From positions 1 to 64,000 of the forward strand of contig CAVVZJ010000005.1 of the NCBI GenBank assembly GCA_963752755.1: a stretch of DNA of 64,000 nucleotides. Direction: 5' to 3'. This document shows, piece after piece, positions 36,402-44,548 of the stretch. Each line of letters opens with the position of its first letter. Positions within the stretch are counted from its first letter, which is position 1. Origin of the DNA: CAVVZJ01 sp963752755 (GTDB taxonomy: Bacteria > Planctomycetota > Planctomycetia > Isosphaerales > Isosphaeraceae). Position numbers and translations under genes: made by a program. The notes below the pieces were generated by a model. That model did no database searches, was not told the origin of the DNA, and saw only the letters and a program-made list of their open reading frames with translations.

Positions 36402-37996
36402 GACCGCGCCGTTTCCCCGGTTGTCTGCGGTTTTTCGTGTCCATCGGGCCCGTCCCGGCGGCAGAATCGGCGCAGTACGCCCCTTCTGCGCCCTCACCAT
36501 CCTACCCGGGGAGCCAGGGCCATGCGCAGTGCGCATCCAGGTCATCGTCGAGTCCGAGCCCGACGCGGTCCCCGTCGTCCACGAGGTCGCCACGCTGGAG
36601 CGTGACGGCTTGCAGCCGGAGAACCTCGGCCTGATGCTGGCCGAGGCCAAGGACCTGCTCCGCGAGGTGCAGGAGACGATCGTCGCCGCGCAGGTCGCCG
36701 TGTTTGAGGCCGATCAGGTGTGCTGCCCCGACTGCGGCCGGCGTCGGCGCCGCAACGGCCGGCATCCGGTCGTGTACCGGACCCTCTTCGGCAAGCTGCG
36801 ACTGGACAGCCCTCGGTTCTACGCCTGCCCCTGCCAGGAGGCGGCGTCCCGCGCCAGCCTCAGCCCGCTGGCCGAACGGCTCCCCGAGCGGACGGCCCCC
36901 GAGCTGGCGTACCTGGAGAGCAAGTTCGCGGCGTTGATGTCGTACGGGCTGACGGTGGAGCTGCTCGCCGAGGTCCTGCCCCTGGGCGAGCAATTGGCCC
37001 AGACTTCGGTACGACGCCAGGTTCAGCGTGTCGCCGAGCGGGCCGAGGGTGAGCTGGGCGACGAGCAGTTCACGTTCATCGAAGGCTGCCAACGCGACTG
37101 GGATCAACTCCCTCGCCCCGAGGCGCCGCTGACCGTCGGCCTGGACGGCGGTTACGTCCACGCCTGCCACCCCCCGCCCCGGACCGAAGGCTGGTTCGAG
37201 GTGATCGCCGGCAAGAGCCAGCCGGATGAGGGGGCGGCGAAGTGCTTCGCGTTCGTGGCCACCTACGACGTCAAGCCGAAGCGACGGCTGTTCGAGACGT
37301 TGAGGTCCCAGGGCCTGCAGATGAATCAGCGGGTGACGTTCCTGACCGATGGGGGCAACACCGTGCGTGAGCTGCCTTGGTACCTTTGCCCGGAATCGGA
37401 GCACTGGCTGGACTGGTTCCACGTCATGATGCGGCTGACGGTGATGGGCCAGATGGCCAAGGGATTGGCCCTGGAGAGGGTCCCCGTGGAATCGCCGGGT
37501 AGCGATGACGACGAGGAGGCGTTGGAACGGCTGGACGTGCCCGCCCTGCAGAAGCAACTCGAGAGCCTGAAGTGGCACCTCTGGCACGGCAACGTCTACC
37601 GGGCCCTGCAGATCCTCGAGGATTTGGAGCGCGACCTCGACACGCCGGTCGAGCGCTCCGAACGGGCGAAGAAACTGCTCAAGGCCGTGAGCGAGTTCCG
37701 CCACTACATCGAGGTCAACGGGGCCTTCATCCCCAACTACGGGGACCGGTATCGCCATGGCGAGGCGATCGCGTCGTCGATCGCCGAATCGACGGTCAAC
37801 CAGGTGGTGAGCAAGCGGATGGTCAAGAAGCAGCAGATGCGGTGGACCCAGCGGGGTGCCCACTTGCTGCTGCAAGTCCGCACGCGGGTGCTGAACGACG
37901 ACCTGCGGACCGACTTCGAACGTTGGTATCCGGGCCTGAAGGCAGTCAACGAGTCATCCCAGGACGCGGCTGCCTAGCACCCGGTTTGGCGCGGTC
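36402..37996. mobile_element. ISKra4-family insertion sequence
   Basis: Short inverted ends: GACCGCGCC at 36402-36410 and its reverse complement at 37988-37996. The right end cuts a thioesterase gene; the left side shows IS630-C instead of the other part of that gene, so the left flank has been rearranged. Confidence 0.75.
36529..37977 (+). CDS. ISKra4-family transposase
   Basis: GTG start at 36529 (VRIQVIVESEPDAVPVVHEV); an open frame extends upstream to 36328, but that stretch crosses the IS630-C end. 482 aa. A Zn-finger-like CCPDCGRRRRRNGRHPVVYR is followed by a region typical of ISKra4 (YGLTVELLAEVLPLGEQLAQ), then the DDE domain with LTVGLDGGYVHACH (Asp), VTFLTDGGNTVRELPWYLCP (Asp), HWLDWFHVMMRL and ESTVNQVVSKRMVKKQQMRW near the end. 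Intact. Confidence 0.9.
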   Translation: MRIQVIVESEPDAVPVVHEVATLERDGLQPENLGLMLAEAKDLLREVQETIVAAQVAVFEADQVCCPDCGRRRRRNGRHPVVYRTLFGKLRLDSPRFYACPCQEAASRASLSPLAERLPERTAPELAYLESKFAALMSYGLTVELLAEVLPLGEQLAQTSVRRQVQRVAERAEGELGDEQFTFIEGCQRDWDQLPRPEAPLTVGLDGGYVHACHPPPRTEGWFEVIAGKSQPDEGAAKCFAFVATYDVKPKRRLFETLRSQGLQMNQRVTFLTDGGNTVRELPWYLCPESEHWLDWFHVMMRLTVMGQMAKGLALERVPVESPGSDDDEEALERLDVPALQKQLESLKWHLWHGNVYRALQILEDLERDLDTPVERSERAKKLLKAVSEFRHYIEVNGAFIPNYGDRYRHGEAIASSIAESTVNQVVSKRMVKKQQMRWTQRGAHLLLQVRTRVLNDDLRTDFERWYPGLKAVNESSQDAAA

Positions 37997-38190
37997 TCGT
38001 AGTCGATCTCGTGCCGCCGGACGACCCAGAGCAGCGACTCGGCGTACTCCGGCGGGGCGGCGGCGAGCCAGTGGGCCACGGCGGCGTCCTGGGCGTAGCG
38101 GAGGTAGACCACGTTGTTGATGTGGCCCATCCGGTCGATGTCCCCGGGAGACACCCGGAAGGCGTGCTCGTAGACCCTCGGCTCGGCCAT
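37997..38190 (-). pseudogene. Acyl-CoA thioesterase (hotdog fold), N-terminal stump
   Basis: Minus strand, ATG 38190 with GGAGGT upstream. MAEPRVYEHAFRVSPGDIDR then MGHINNVVYLRYAQDAAVAH is the 4-hydroxybenzoyl-CoA thioesterase-type active-site region (D-x-x-GHxNN). It ends at VVRRHEIDYE where ISKra4 begins; the second half of the fold is not in the window. Non-functional. Confidence 0.85.
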
Positions 38191-38397
38191 CAACCTCACC
38201 TCCTCGGCAGGACTCCGACCGCACGCTCAGCACAGAGAATCGGCAATGCCGACTCTGTTATTCCGTCTGCCGAAGGAGCGATCAAGCCCGACGCATGGTG
38301 GCATGAGGCGGGTTCGCAACCGATTCGTCAGGCTCGTGTCCCGGGGCCGTGTCGGTTACGCTCGGTGTCTCCTGCTCCACCGGCACGCGGGGCCGCC

Positions 38398-39174
38398 ATG
38401 CACCTCCTCGACCAGTTCGCCGACCTCTTCCTCCGCATCTTCGAGGAGCACCGCTGCGACGAGGCTTGCCCAGCCCCCATCGGCTCGCTCTCGATCGACG
38501 ACGCCTACGAGGTCCAGCGCCGGGTCCTCGCCGCCCGGGTCGCCCACGGGGAGCGGATCGTGGGCTACAAGGTCGGCTGCACCAGCCGGGCCATCCGCTG
38601 CCAGTTCGGCCTCGCCGAGCCGATCTGCGGGCGGCTGCTGGAGCCCCACGTCCACCACGGCGACACGGCCCTGGACGCAGGTGCCTTCCACCGCCCCGCC
38701 GTCGAGCCGGAGTTCGCGCTCACCATGGGCAGGGACCTGACCGACGAGGTGGGCGACGACGAGGCGCTGATAGCGGCCATCGACTCGGTGACGCCCGGCA
38801 TCGAGGTCCACAACTACCGGTTCTGGCTGGGCGAACCGACTTCCCAGGAACTCGTCGCCTCCAACGGCATCCACGCCGCCCTGGTCGTCGGCTCCCCGAG
38901 GGTCTCGCCTCGGGGCCTGGACTGGGAGATGGAGGGCGTCGGCGTCTGGAAGGGCGCGGAACTGGTGGCCTCGGGCATCGGGGCCGAGATCATGGGCGGT
39001 CCGTTGGTGTCGCTGCGGTGGCTGGTCAACCACCTCGTCCGTCGTGGAGAGGCATTGCGGGCCGGTCAGGTGGTGATCCCCGGCTCCCCGGTGGGCCTGA
39101 TCCCCGTCGAGGCAGGGGACCGGGTGATCGCCCGGTTCGCTAGTGTCGGTCGGGTCGAGGCGGTGTTCCGATGA
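38398..39174 (+). CDS. 2-keto-4-pentenoate hydratase family protein (MhpD-like)
   Basis: ATG 38398; 258 aa. It belongs to the fumarylacetoacetase-like fold: YEVQRRVLAARVAHGERIVG, YKVGCTSRAIRCQFGL, FHRPAVEPEFALTMGRDLTD (metal-ligand Glu residues), IDSVTPGIEVHNYRFW and the C-terminal LRAGQVVIPGSPVGLIPVEA (active-site loop). Family members hydrate 2-hydroxypenta-2,4-dienoate in meta-cleavage of aromatic compounds or decarboxylate the related oxo acid. No other aromatic-degradation gene is near, so the substrate is open. It lies 208 nt from the divergent thioesterase stump. Confidence 0.85.
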   Translation: MHLLDQFADLFLRIFEEHRCDEACPAPIGSLSIDDAYEVQRRVLAARVAHGERIVGYKVGCTSRAIRCQFGLAEPICGRLLEPHVHHGDTALDAGAFHRPAVEPEFALTMGRDLTDEVGDDEALIAAIDSVTPGIEVHNYRFWLGEPTSQELVASNGIHAALVVGSPRVSPRGLDWEMEGVGVWKGAELVASGIGAEIMGGPLVSLRWLVNHLVRRGEALRAGQVVIPGSPVGLIPVEAGDRVIARFASVGRVEAVFR

Positions 39175-39219
39175 GGCCGCCGAGCCTCGCGAGCGTTGCG
39201 GTGTTTCCCGCCGGAGGAT

Positions 39220-40497
39220 TCAGGCCGGCGCCAGGCGGTTCGGGCGACCCCATCGGACGCGGGCCAGGAGCGTGTCGCCCCGCCAGCCGTCCTCCGGCAG
39301 GGTCTCGCCCACCGTCACCCAGAACTCGCCGGGCGCGGCGGCGACCGTGTGGAAGTTGCCCATGCGGGCCACATGCGTCGGGTCGGCGATCCCGTCGCCG
39401 ATCAGCGGCAGGACCACCCGCTCGCTGGCCCGGATCAGCCGCAGCGTTTCCCGGTCCACCTCGGCGACATACAGCGGTGCCCGCCAGCGCATGACGCGGA
39501 CGTTCTCCTCGGCCTTGCGGGTGTAGACCAGGAAGAGGCCGTCGGAGTGGGGTAGCCAGTGCTGCTGGGTGGTGCTCATCGCCAGCGGCTCGCCGTCGTC
39601 CCAGGGCCAGGGCCGCTGCGGCTCCCAGTCCAGCCCGTCCGTGGAGACGGCGACATATCCGTGCCCGTCCTCGGCCCGGATGGTCATGAAGATGCGGTCA
39701 TCCAGGCGGGCCAACGACGGCTCCAGCAGCCCCCGACCGGTCGTGTTGACCAGTTCGGAACCCGCCTCGCGGATGCGGAGGTCGCGGCCATCGAACGAGC
39801 AGCGGACGGTCGTGACCGAGCGGTGGGCGCGGCCCTCGGGGGCGAAGGACAGCGGGACGAGCACGTCGCCGTCGTCCAGGGCCACCCGCTGCGAGCAGCC
39901 GCAGGTGTAGATCGACGAGCCCCGAGTGTCGTCCCACTCCAGCCGCCGGGGCTCCGACCAGCGACCGTCCGGGAATCGGACGACGTAGACGGGCCAGCGC
40001 CGTCGCTGGGGCCGGGCCAGCACGCCATGCTCGTAGTAAACGTTGTGCCCGACGGCCAGCACGGTGCCCGTCGGCGGGTGGTACTGCGGCACCACATCGC
40101 AGACGCCCTCCTCCCAGCCGCCGCCCAGGTCGCGGCGTCCCAGCCCTGGGATCGGCTCCGGCGGGGTCCAGGTGCGGCCCAGGTCCCCGGAGGTCGTCCA
40201 GTGGACCGGCCCGAACACGTCCGAGCCGCCGATGGACTGGAGGGTCATCAGGGCGATGGGGCCAGCTTCGGCGGGGACCATGCAGGGCCGGGGGTGGAAC
40301 CACGTCGTCCCGCCCCGGCGTCCGGGGAAGACGACCTCCCGATCGATGCTGGCGACCAGGCCGCCTCCACCACGTTCGTCATCGTCGCCCTCTGAGGTCG
40401 GCGGGCTGACGGAGCCACCGGCGGTCAGGACGGAGAAGAGACCGACCCCCGTGCCCAGGAAGCGGCGTCGGTCGATCGAAATGTCGGTGGCTGCCAT
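39220..40497 (-). CDS. Exported sialidase-like (BNR-repeat) protein
   Basis: Minus strand, ATG 40497; 425 aa. The N-terminus is a Tat signal: IDRRRFLGTGVGLFSVLTAG. The body is a six-bladed propeller of the sialidase superfamily, with Asp-box-like repeats (TTSGDLGRTWTPPEPIPGLG, VSTDGLDWEPQRPWPWDDGE) and short blades such as VVRFPDGRWSEPRRLEWDD. Arg residues for a neuraminidase triad cannot be assigned with confidence, so it may bind or cleave another glycan. Planctomycetes carry many such exported propellers for polysaccharide use. It lies between the hydratase and a broken ISAs1. Confidence 0.75.
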   Translation of the reverse strand: MAATDISIDRRRFLGTGVGLFSVLTAGGSVSPPTSEGDDDERGGGGLVASIDREVVFPGRRGGTTWFHPRPCMVPAEAGPIALMTLQSIGGSDVFGPVHWTTSGDLGRTWTPPEPIPGLGRRDLGGGWEEGVCDVVPQYHPPTGTVLAVGHNVYYEHGVLARPQRRRWPVYVVRFPDGRWSEPRRLEWDDTRGSSIYTCGCSQRVALDDGDVLVPLSFAPEGRAHRSVTTVRCSFDGRDLRIREAGSELVNTTGRGLLEPSLARLDDRIFMTIRAEDGHGYVAVSTDGLDWEPQRPWPWDDGEPLAMSTTQQHWLPHSDGLFLVYTRKAEENVRVMRWRAPLYVAEVDRETLRLIRASERVVLPLIGDGIADPTHVARMGNFHTVAAAPGEFWVTVGETLPEDGWRGDTLLARVRWGRPNRLAPA

Positions 40498-40750
40498 AAT
40501 GGTTGCCTCATGCGAGCAGGCCGAGAACGAGACCGGCATTTCCAACATCCCGCTCAGGGGACGTTTGTTGCCAACCACGCTCTCGCCGTCAAACCACAGG
40601 GTCAGGCACGAAGACGACCGGCGAGGGCCGGTCGGTACATCGGGCAGGGTCGGAGCACCCTGAGAGTGCTCTGATGTGACGGCGGAAGGTGGTGGACGAC
40701 CCCAACTTCTGGTAATCCTCCTCGATCCCGTCGCACCGAGGAGGAGCACC

Positions 40751-41320
40751 ATGACTGCCGACCGGGAACTCTCCATCGCCCACCACTTCGCCGAGTTGAC
40801 CGACCCCCGCATCGACCGCTCCCGCCTCCACGATCTCCTCGACATCATCGCCATCGCCATCTGCGCCGTCGTCGCCGGGGCCGACTCCTGGGACGACATC
40901 GAGGACTTCGGCAACGTCAAGCAGGACTGGCTCAAGACCTTCCTGCCGCTGCCCAACGGCATCCCCTCGCATGACACCTTCCGCCGCCTCTTCGAGCGGC
41001 TCGACCCCGAGGAGTTCCAGAGGGGCTTCCTGGGTTGGATCGAGGCGTTGCACAAGGCGACCGAGCGCCAGGTCATCGCCATCGACGGCAAGACCCTCCG
41101 TCGTTCGTTCGACCGGGCCAAGAGCGTAAAACAAAACCTCCCAAAGGAGCGGGAATCTCGCTGGATTCGGGCCTCGATCGGGGGTTTTGTTTTACGCTCC
41201 AAGGGCAAGTCGGCCCTGCACATGGTCCATGCCTGGGCCACGGCCAATCACCTGCTGCTGGGCCAGGTGGCCGTGGACGAGAAGTCCAACGAGAGCACCG
41301 CCATCCCCGTGCTGCTGGGC
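40751..41320 (+). pseudogene. ISAs1-family transposase, N-terminal half with a 27-codon insert
   Basis: ATG 40751 behind GAGGAG. The family N-terminus (HHFAELTDPRIDRSRLHDLL) and LPNGIPSHDTFRRLFERLDP lead to QVIAIDGKTLRRSFDRAK (first Asp). Then 27 extra codons encoded by the 78-bp repeat element plus its duplication are read in frame, and the normal sequence returns with GKSALHMVHAWATANHLLLG. The frame is cut at AIPVLLG by the IS1-type transposon. Inactive. Confidence 0.9.
41122..41199. repeat. 78-bp inverted-repeat element inside the ISAs1-C transposase, duplication CAA
   Basis: Ends GAGCGTAAAACAAAACCTCC and, reverse-complemented, GAGCGTAAAACAAAACCCCC: 19 of 20 bases match. CAA flanks both sides (41119-41121 and 41200-41202). 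Element plus duplication is 81 bp, so the host frame stays open with 27 new residues. It looks like a very small MITE. Confidence 0.85.
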
Positions 41321-41392
41321 AGTGTCTCAGTTTGAATGTCGGATTTTTGTTTAACATCTTCGCCGGTCGGGCGGGCCTGTTACAATTCCACC

Positions 41393-41680
41393 ATGCCAAA
41401 CCGATCAAGCAAGCCCAAGCGGCCCCGCGATATCAACCAACTGGCCAAGGCCATCGTCGATGAGGCGACGGCCGAGACACCCCCGGAGCCCGACCAGGCT
41501 ATCGAGACGGCCCCGGAAATGGAAACGCCCTCCGAGGCCATCCGCCGGGCGGCGGCGGCACTCGGGCGGCGCGGGGGACTCAAGGGTGGGAAAGCAAGGG
41601 CGGCAAGACTCACGTCGGAACAGCGTGCCGAGATCGCCAAGAGGGCAGCGGCGGCGCGGTGGGGCAAGAAGACCGATTAG
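41393..41680 (+). CDS. Small basic KGG-motif protein (transposon cargo)
   Basis: 95 aa. The N-terminal half is Lys/Pro- and Glu-rich and probably disordered; the C-terminal half has the recurrent block ALGRRGGLKGGKARAARLTS then EQRAEIAKRAAAARWGKK. This block is found in many small bacterial proteins of unknown role and resembles nucleic-acid-binding Lys/Ala-rich tails. A -10-like TACAAT lies just upstream (about 41382), inside the transposon. Its end overlaps by 4 nt the end of the convergent 177-aa gene. Role in transposition or in a cargo function unknown. Confidence 0.7.
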   Translation: MPNRSSKPKRPRDINQLAKAIVDEATAETPPEPDQAIETAPEMETPSEAIRRAAAALGRRGGLKGGKARAARLTSEQRAEIAKRAAAARWGKKTD

Positions 41681-42210
41681 ATTTCGTAGTCTTCGGGCGG
41701 CATATCGTCGTACTCGCCCGATTGTTGGCGTTCTGCAACGTCCGCGTTGAGATTCCAGTCGATCTCGATCGGCTCACCCGGGTTGTAATGCTTGTTGTAG
41801 TAGGCCACGTCACGCTCTGCCTGGAAGACCGCCGCCGCGATTCCCCTTCGTTTATGCTGTGCGGCCAGTCGCATCTTCTCCGGGGTCGCATCTTCGAGTT
41901 TGAACCACCGGAAGACCAACTGCCCCTCACCATCCTTGTTCTGGATCGGGTAAGGGTACCGAACACGGACGGGCTCACCGTTCTCGTCGTCGATGTAATC
42001 CTCGCGGGCAGCCCGCGCCATCCGGCGTGCAACTCGTCGAACCTCGTCCTGCGGCTCGGGCTTGATATGCCCCTTGCTAATCGCCCATCTCGCCGCCGTC
42101 ACCATGTCAACGTCGCTGATGCCCGTCTCGGTAATATATTCGTCCAGGGCATGGAGATACACGCGAGTTTCATGGGATAGATGGCGGCCACTCTTTTTTT
42201 TGGCTCTCAT
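41677..42210 (-). CDS. Hypothetical protein, 177 aa, partner of the XRE-ImmA/IrrE gene (transposon cargo)
   Basis: Its ATG (42210) follows the stop codon of the XRE-ImmA/IrrE gene without a gap (TAA-ATG), so the two are almost certainly translated together. Visible features: a basic start (MRAKKKSGRHLSHETRVYLH), a possible helix-turn-helix (ISDVDMVTAARWAISKGHIK), an Arg-rich helix (EVRRVARRMARAAREDYIDD), a strand-rich middle (YPIQNKDGEGQLVFRWFKLE) and an acidic end (EYDDMPPEDYEI). No known toxin family is recognised, notably not HigB/RelE. It could be a toxin, a second DNA-binding subunit, or a substrate of the protease. Confidence 0.7.
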   Translation of the reverse strand: MRAKKKSGRHLSHETRVYLHALDEYITETGISDVDMVTAARWAISKGHIKPEPQDEVRRVARRMARAAREDYIDDENGEPVRVRYPYPIQNKDGEGQLVFRWFKLEDATPEKMRLAAQHKRRGIAAAVFQAERDVAYYNKHYNPGEPIEIDWNLNADVAERQQSGEYDDMPPEDYEI

Positions 42211-43335
42211 TTAAAGAACCCTCGGGTCGATGGAGTTACCCCAGCCATCGGTGATGGCGACTGGGACGACGTTGTGCCTGACCTTGACGAGCATCTCGCG
42301 GTTGGCCGAATAACCGATCTCGCTACGATGTTGAAGCTGACCGACGATCACTCCGGGGTGAATCTTCAGGCGGTTTGCGAGTTGGTTGATCCGTTCCTTG
42401 GAGTAGAGCGGACCGACGCGCTTGATAAAGGATTCCAGTTCTTTTGCTGGGATGAGCGCGTCGGCGGCTTCCGCATCCGCACGTCGCTCGACCGGGGATC
42501 GTACCTCCAATGCCGGGGAGCTTGGGTCGGCGATATCCATATCGACCGAAATAGCGTCACGATGACGAATATGCGATAGCTCATGAAAGAGAGTATGCCA
42601 GAACGCATCGACTCGATCGAATCGGATTGAGAGCCCGATGGCTGGCCAGCCATCGGGCAGCCACGTCGCCATGCCATCGATCTTGGCCCCCGAGGACAAT
42701 GGCTCCACCACAACAAACCGAATTCCGTACTTTGCGAGGATCAGTGGCACCTTCCGGGTTTCTTGGGAGTAAGCGGCGGCTTTCCGAAGCTCCGCGACAC
42801 ACAAAGGGAGTCGATCGTCGCGATACTCGGCGACCAAGCATGACCGGGCGATCTTCCTGACGCGAAAACACCAGGCTCGCTGGCCGGGAGTCAGTTCCGC
42901 GTTCGGCATGGACTTGCGCATCATCGCCTGGAGCGAGGGCTCTTGGCTCAAGTCCTCGATCTCGAACAAATCGAGTAAGTCTCTTTCGATAAGACTAAGA
43001 TCGTCGCCTGAACTGATCCACCCCCGTCTCTGAAGTTCTTTGAGCGGTGCAAGGGAGAACAATCTCGCGCGACGTGAGACATCCTCGATCGGGACCTCCA
43101 CGAAGAACAGACGGTATTGGCTCTCTAATCGAAGCCACACATCCGGGTCGGTCCCGAATGCGGCCCCTAACTGGATCGCGGTCTCCGGTGTGATGCCTCG
43201 CTTGCCAGAGATGATCTCGTTGACCACCTGAATCGGTCGCTTCAGGATGATCGCCAGGTCTGACTGAGACCACCCACGATCCTGCAACTCCTCCTTGATG
43301 CGATCTCCGGGCGGATTCGGAGGATGAATGTCCAA
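42211..43335 (-). CDS. XRE-family HTH plus ImmA/IrrE metalloprotease fusion (HigA-like; transposon cargo)
   Basis: Suggested start TTG 43335 with GGAGAGG at 7 nt; the frame is open to an ATG at 43446, whose extra 37 residues do not fit the family. 374 aa. Residues about 10-70 form an XRE/HigA DNA-binding domain (GWSQSDLAIILKRPIQVVNE, then GKRGITPETAIQLGAAFGTD). The C-terminal half holds the zinc-protease motif FHELSHIRHRD (HExxH) with a downstream ERRADAEAADALIP helix that supplies the third ligand. Such fusions act as antitoxins or as damage/SOS-type regulators that cleave a repressor. Located divergently from the transposase gene and directly in front of the 177-aa gene. Confidence 0.85.
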   Translation of the reverse strand: MDIHPPNPPGDRIKEELQDRGWSQSDLAIILKRPIQVVNEIISGKRGITPETAIQLGAAFGTDPDVWLRLESQYRLFFVEVPIEDVSRRARLFSLAPLKELQRRGWISSGDDLSLIERDLLDLFEIEDLSQEPSLQAMMRKSMPNAELTPGQRAWCFRVRKIARSCLVAEYRDDRLPLCVAELRKAAAYSQETRKVPLILAKYGIRFVVVEPLSSGAKIDGMATWLPDGWPAIGLSIRFDRVDAFWHTLFHELSHIRHRDAISVDMDIADPSSPALEVRSPVERRADAEAADALIPAKELESFIKRVGPLYSKERINQLANRLKIHPGVIVGQLQHRSEIGYSANREMLVKVRHNVVPVAITDGWGNSIDPRVL

Positions 43336-43476
43336 TATTAAACCTCTCCGATAAGGGCGTATCCCCTGCTCCTCTAGAAATACTATCGCAAGGCTCGTCA
43401 GTAGGCAATACAATCTTTCAATGAAAGGGTGAAACTGATCTTGCATTAGCCTCTACGCTCAAGCATAATATTCAGT

Positions 43477-44307
43477 ATGAACGTGCTACCCACCGCCAAG
43501 CGTGTCGCGATCCTCTCGGCCCTGGTCGAAGGCAATAGCCTCCGCTCGACGACGCGGATGGTCGGTTGTTCGATCAACACTGTTACGAGGTTGCTGGTGG
43601 ACGCGGGCGAGGCGTGTGCCCGCTACCAGCATGAGACGCTCCGCAACCTGCCGTGCCGTCGCCTACAATGCGACGAGATATGGTCATTCTGCTACGCGAA
43701 GCAGAAGAACGTCCCGCCCGACAAGCAGGGCCAGTTGGGTTACGGCGACGTATGGACGTGGACGGCGATCTGCGCCGACACGAAGTTGGTGCCGTGCTGG
43801 CTCGTCGGGGCTCGCGACGCGATGCACGCGGCCCACTTCATCGCGGACCTGGCTTCCCGGCTGTCGCATCGCGTCCAGTTGACCACGGACGGGCACAAGC
43901 CCTACCTAGAGGCTGTGGAAGGGGCCTTCGGCGGGGAGATCGACTATGCCATGCTGGTGAAGCTGTACGGCAATGAAGGAGGGCGGAGCCCCGAGGCCCG
44001 GTACAGCCCGGGCGAATGCACCGGGGCGGTCAAGACACCGATCGTCGGCAACCCGGATGAAGACCACATCTCGACCAGCTACGTCGAACGGCAGAACCTC
44101 ACCATGCGGATGCGGATGAGGCGGTTCACCCGGCTCACGAACGCTTTCAGCAAGAAGCTGGCGAACCTCGAAGCGGCCGTCGCCCTTCACTACATGCATT
44201 ACAACTTCGTCCGACGGCATCAGACGCTTCGGATCACCCCGGCGATGGCGGCGGGGGTCGATCGTCGGCTCTGGTCGATCGAGGATATCGTCAACCTGAT
44301 CGACTGA
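43477..44307 (+). CDS. IS1-type transposase
   Basis: 276 aa. An N-terminal HTH (RVAILSALVEGNSLRSTTRM, then VGCSINTVTRLLVDAGEAC) is followed by an IS1-like DDE core: CRRLQCDEIWSFCYAKQKNV (Asp-Glu-W), VQLTTDGHKPYLEAVEGAFG (Asp) and YVERQNLTMRMRMRRFTRLT (Glu), with a C-terminal HYMHYNFVRRHQTLRITPAM segment. This single-ORF type is annotated as IS1 family in many bacteria; it lacks the InsA/InsB frameshift of classical IS1. Intact and adjacent to the right terminal repeat. Confidence 0.88.
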   Translation: MNVLPTAKRVAILSALVEGNSLRSTTRMVGCSINTVTRLLVDAGEACARYQHETLRNLPCRRLQCDEIWSFCYAKQKNVPPDKQGQLGYGDVWTWTAICADTKLVPCWLVGARDAMHAAHFIADLASRLSHRVQLTTDGHKPYLEAVEGAFGGEIDYAMLVKLYGNEGGRSPEARYSPGECTGAVKTPIVGNPDEDHISTSYVERQNLTMRMRMRRFTRLTNAFSKKLANLEAAVALHYMHYNFVRRHQTLRITPAMAAGVDRRLWSIEDIVNLID

Positions 44308-44380
44308 TCGCCCGTCCAGCAAAGGGTAGGCCAAAAAAATCTGGATTTCAAACTGAGACACTACCGTCGTTTCTGAGCTC

Positions 44381-44410
44381 GTGACATTGGTTGAGTTTGT
44401 TTTGTATAAT
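44381..44410 (+). promoter_or_regulatory. Probable sigma-70 promoter for the serine hydrolase gene
   Basis: GTGACA at 44381-44386, 18-nt spacer, TATAAT at 44405-44410. It lies 19 bp outside the right end of the IS1-type transposon and about 140 nt before the ATG at 44549. Confidence 0.55.
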
Positions 44411-44548
44411 ACTGGGATAAAATGGGTGGCGGATTGAGCAATTCCGACGGAAGCTCGATCTTCTGCTGCTACCCCTCTTGACCCGGGCGCCGCGTCACCG
44501 TCCAATAAACCGCCTATTGCCGTAACGGATCGAGTCGGGGTACCAATC

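Larger units (their letters stand above)
40645..41320. mobile_element. ISAs1-family insertion sequence C, right part lost
   Basis: The left end probably starts at CAGGGTCGGAGC (40645). The right end is missing because the IS1-type transposon begins at 41321 inside the transposase gene and its other flank (44363 on) is not ISAs1 sequence. Confidence 0.6.
41321..44362. mobile_element. IS1-type transposon with three cargo genes, 3042 bp
   Basis: Perfect 16-bp terminal inverted repeats, AGTGTCTCAGTTTGAA at 41321-41336 and its reverse complement at 44347-44362; similarity continues inside (both ends have GATTTTT a few bases further). Between them lie, in order, a KGG-motif gene, two genes on the opposite strand (177-aa protein and XRE-ImmA/IrrE), and the transposase gene next to the right end. 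Flanks show no duplication (GCTGCTGGGC against ACCGTCGTTT), so the surroundings have been rearranged since insertion. Confidence 0.85.

Noticed and set aside
35308..37996. IS5-B, IS630-C and ISKra4 as one composite transposon
   Set aside because: Each has its own different terminal repeats and there is no common outer repeat or duplication around the group.
42211..43446. Longer version of the XRE-ImmA/IrrE protein starting at ATG 43446
   Set aside because: The extra 37 residues do not resemble the family start, while the TTG at 43335 has a good ribosome site and places the HTH close to the N-terminus. The longer form cannot be fully excluded.
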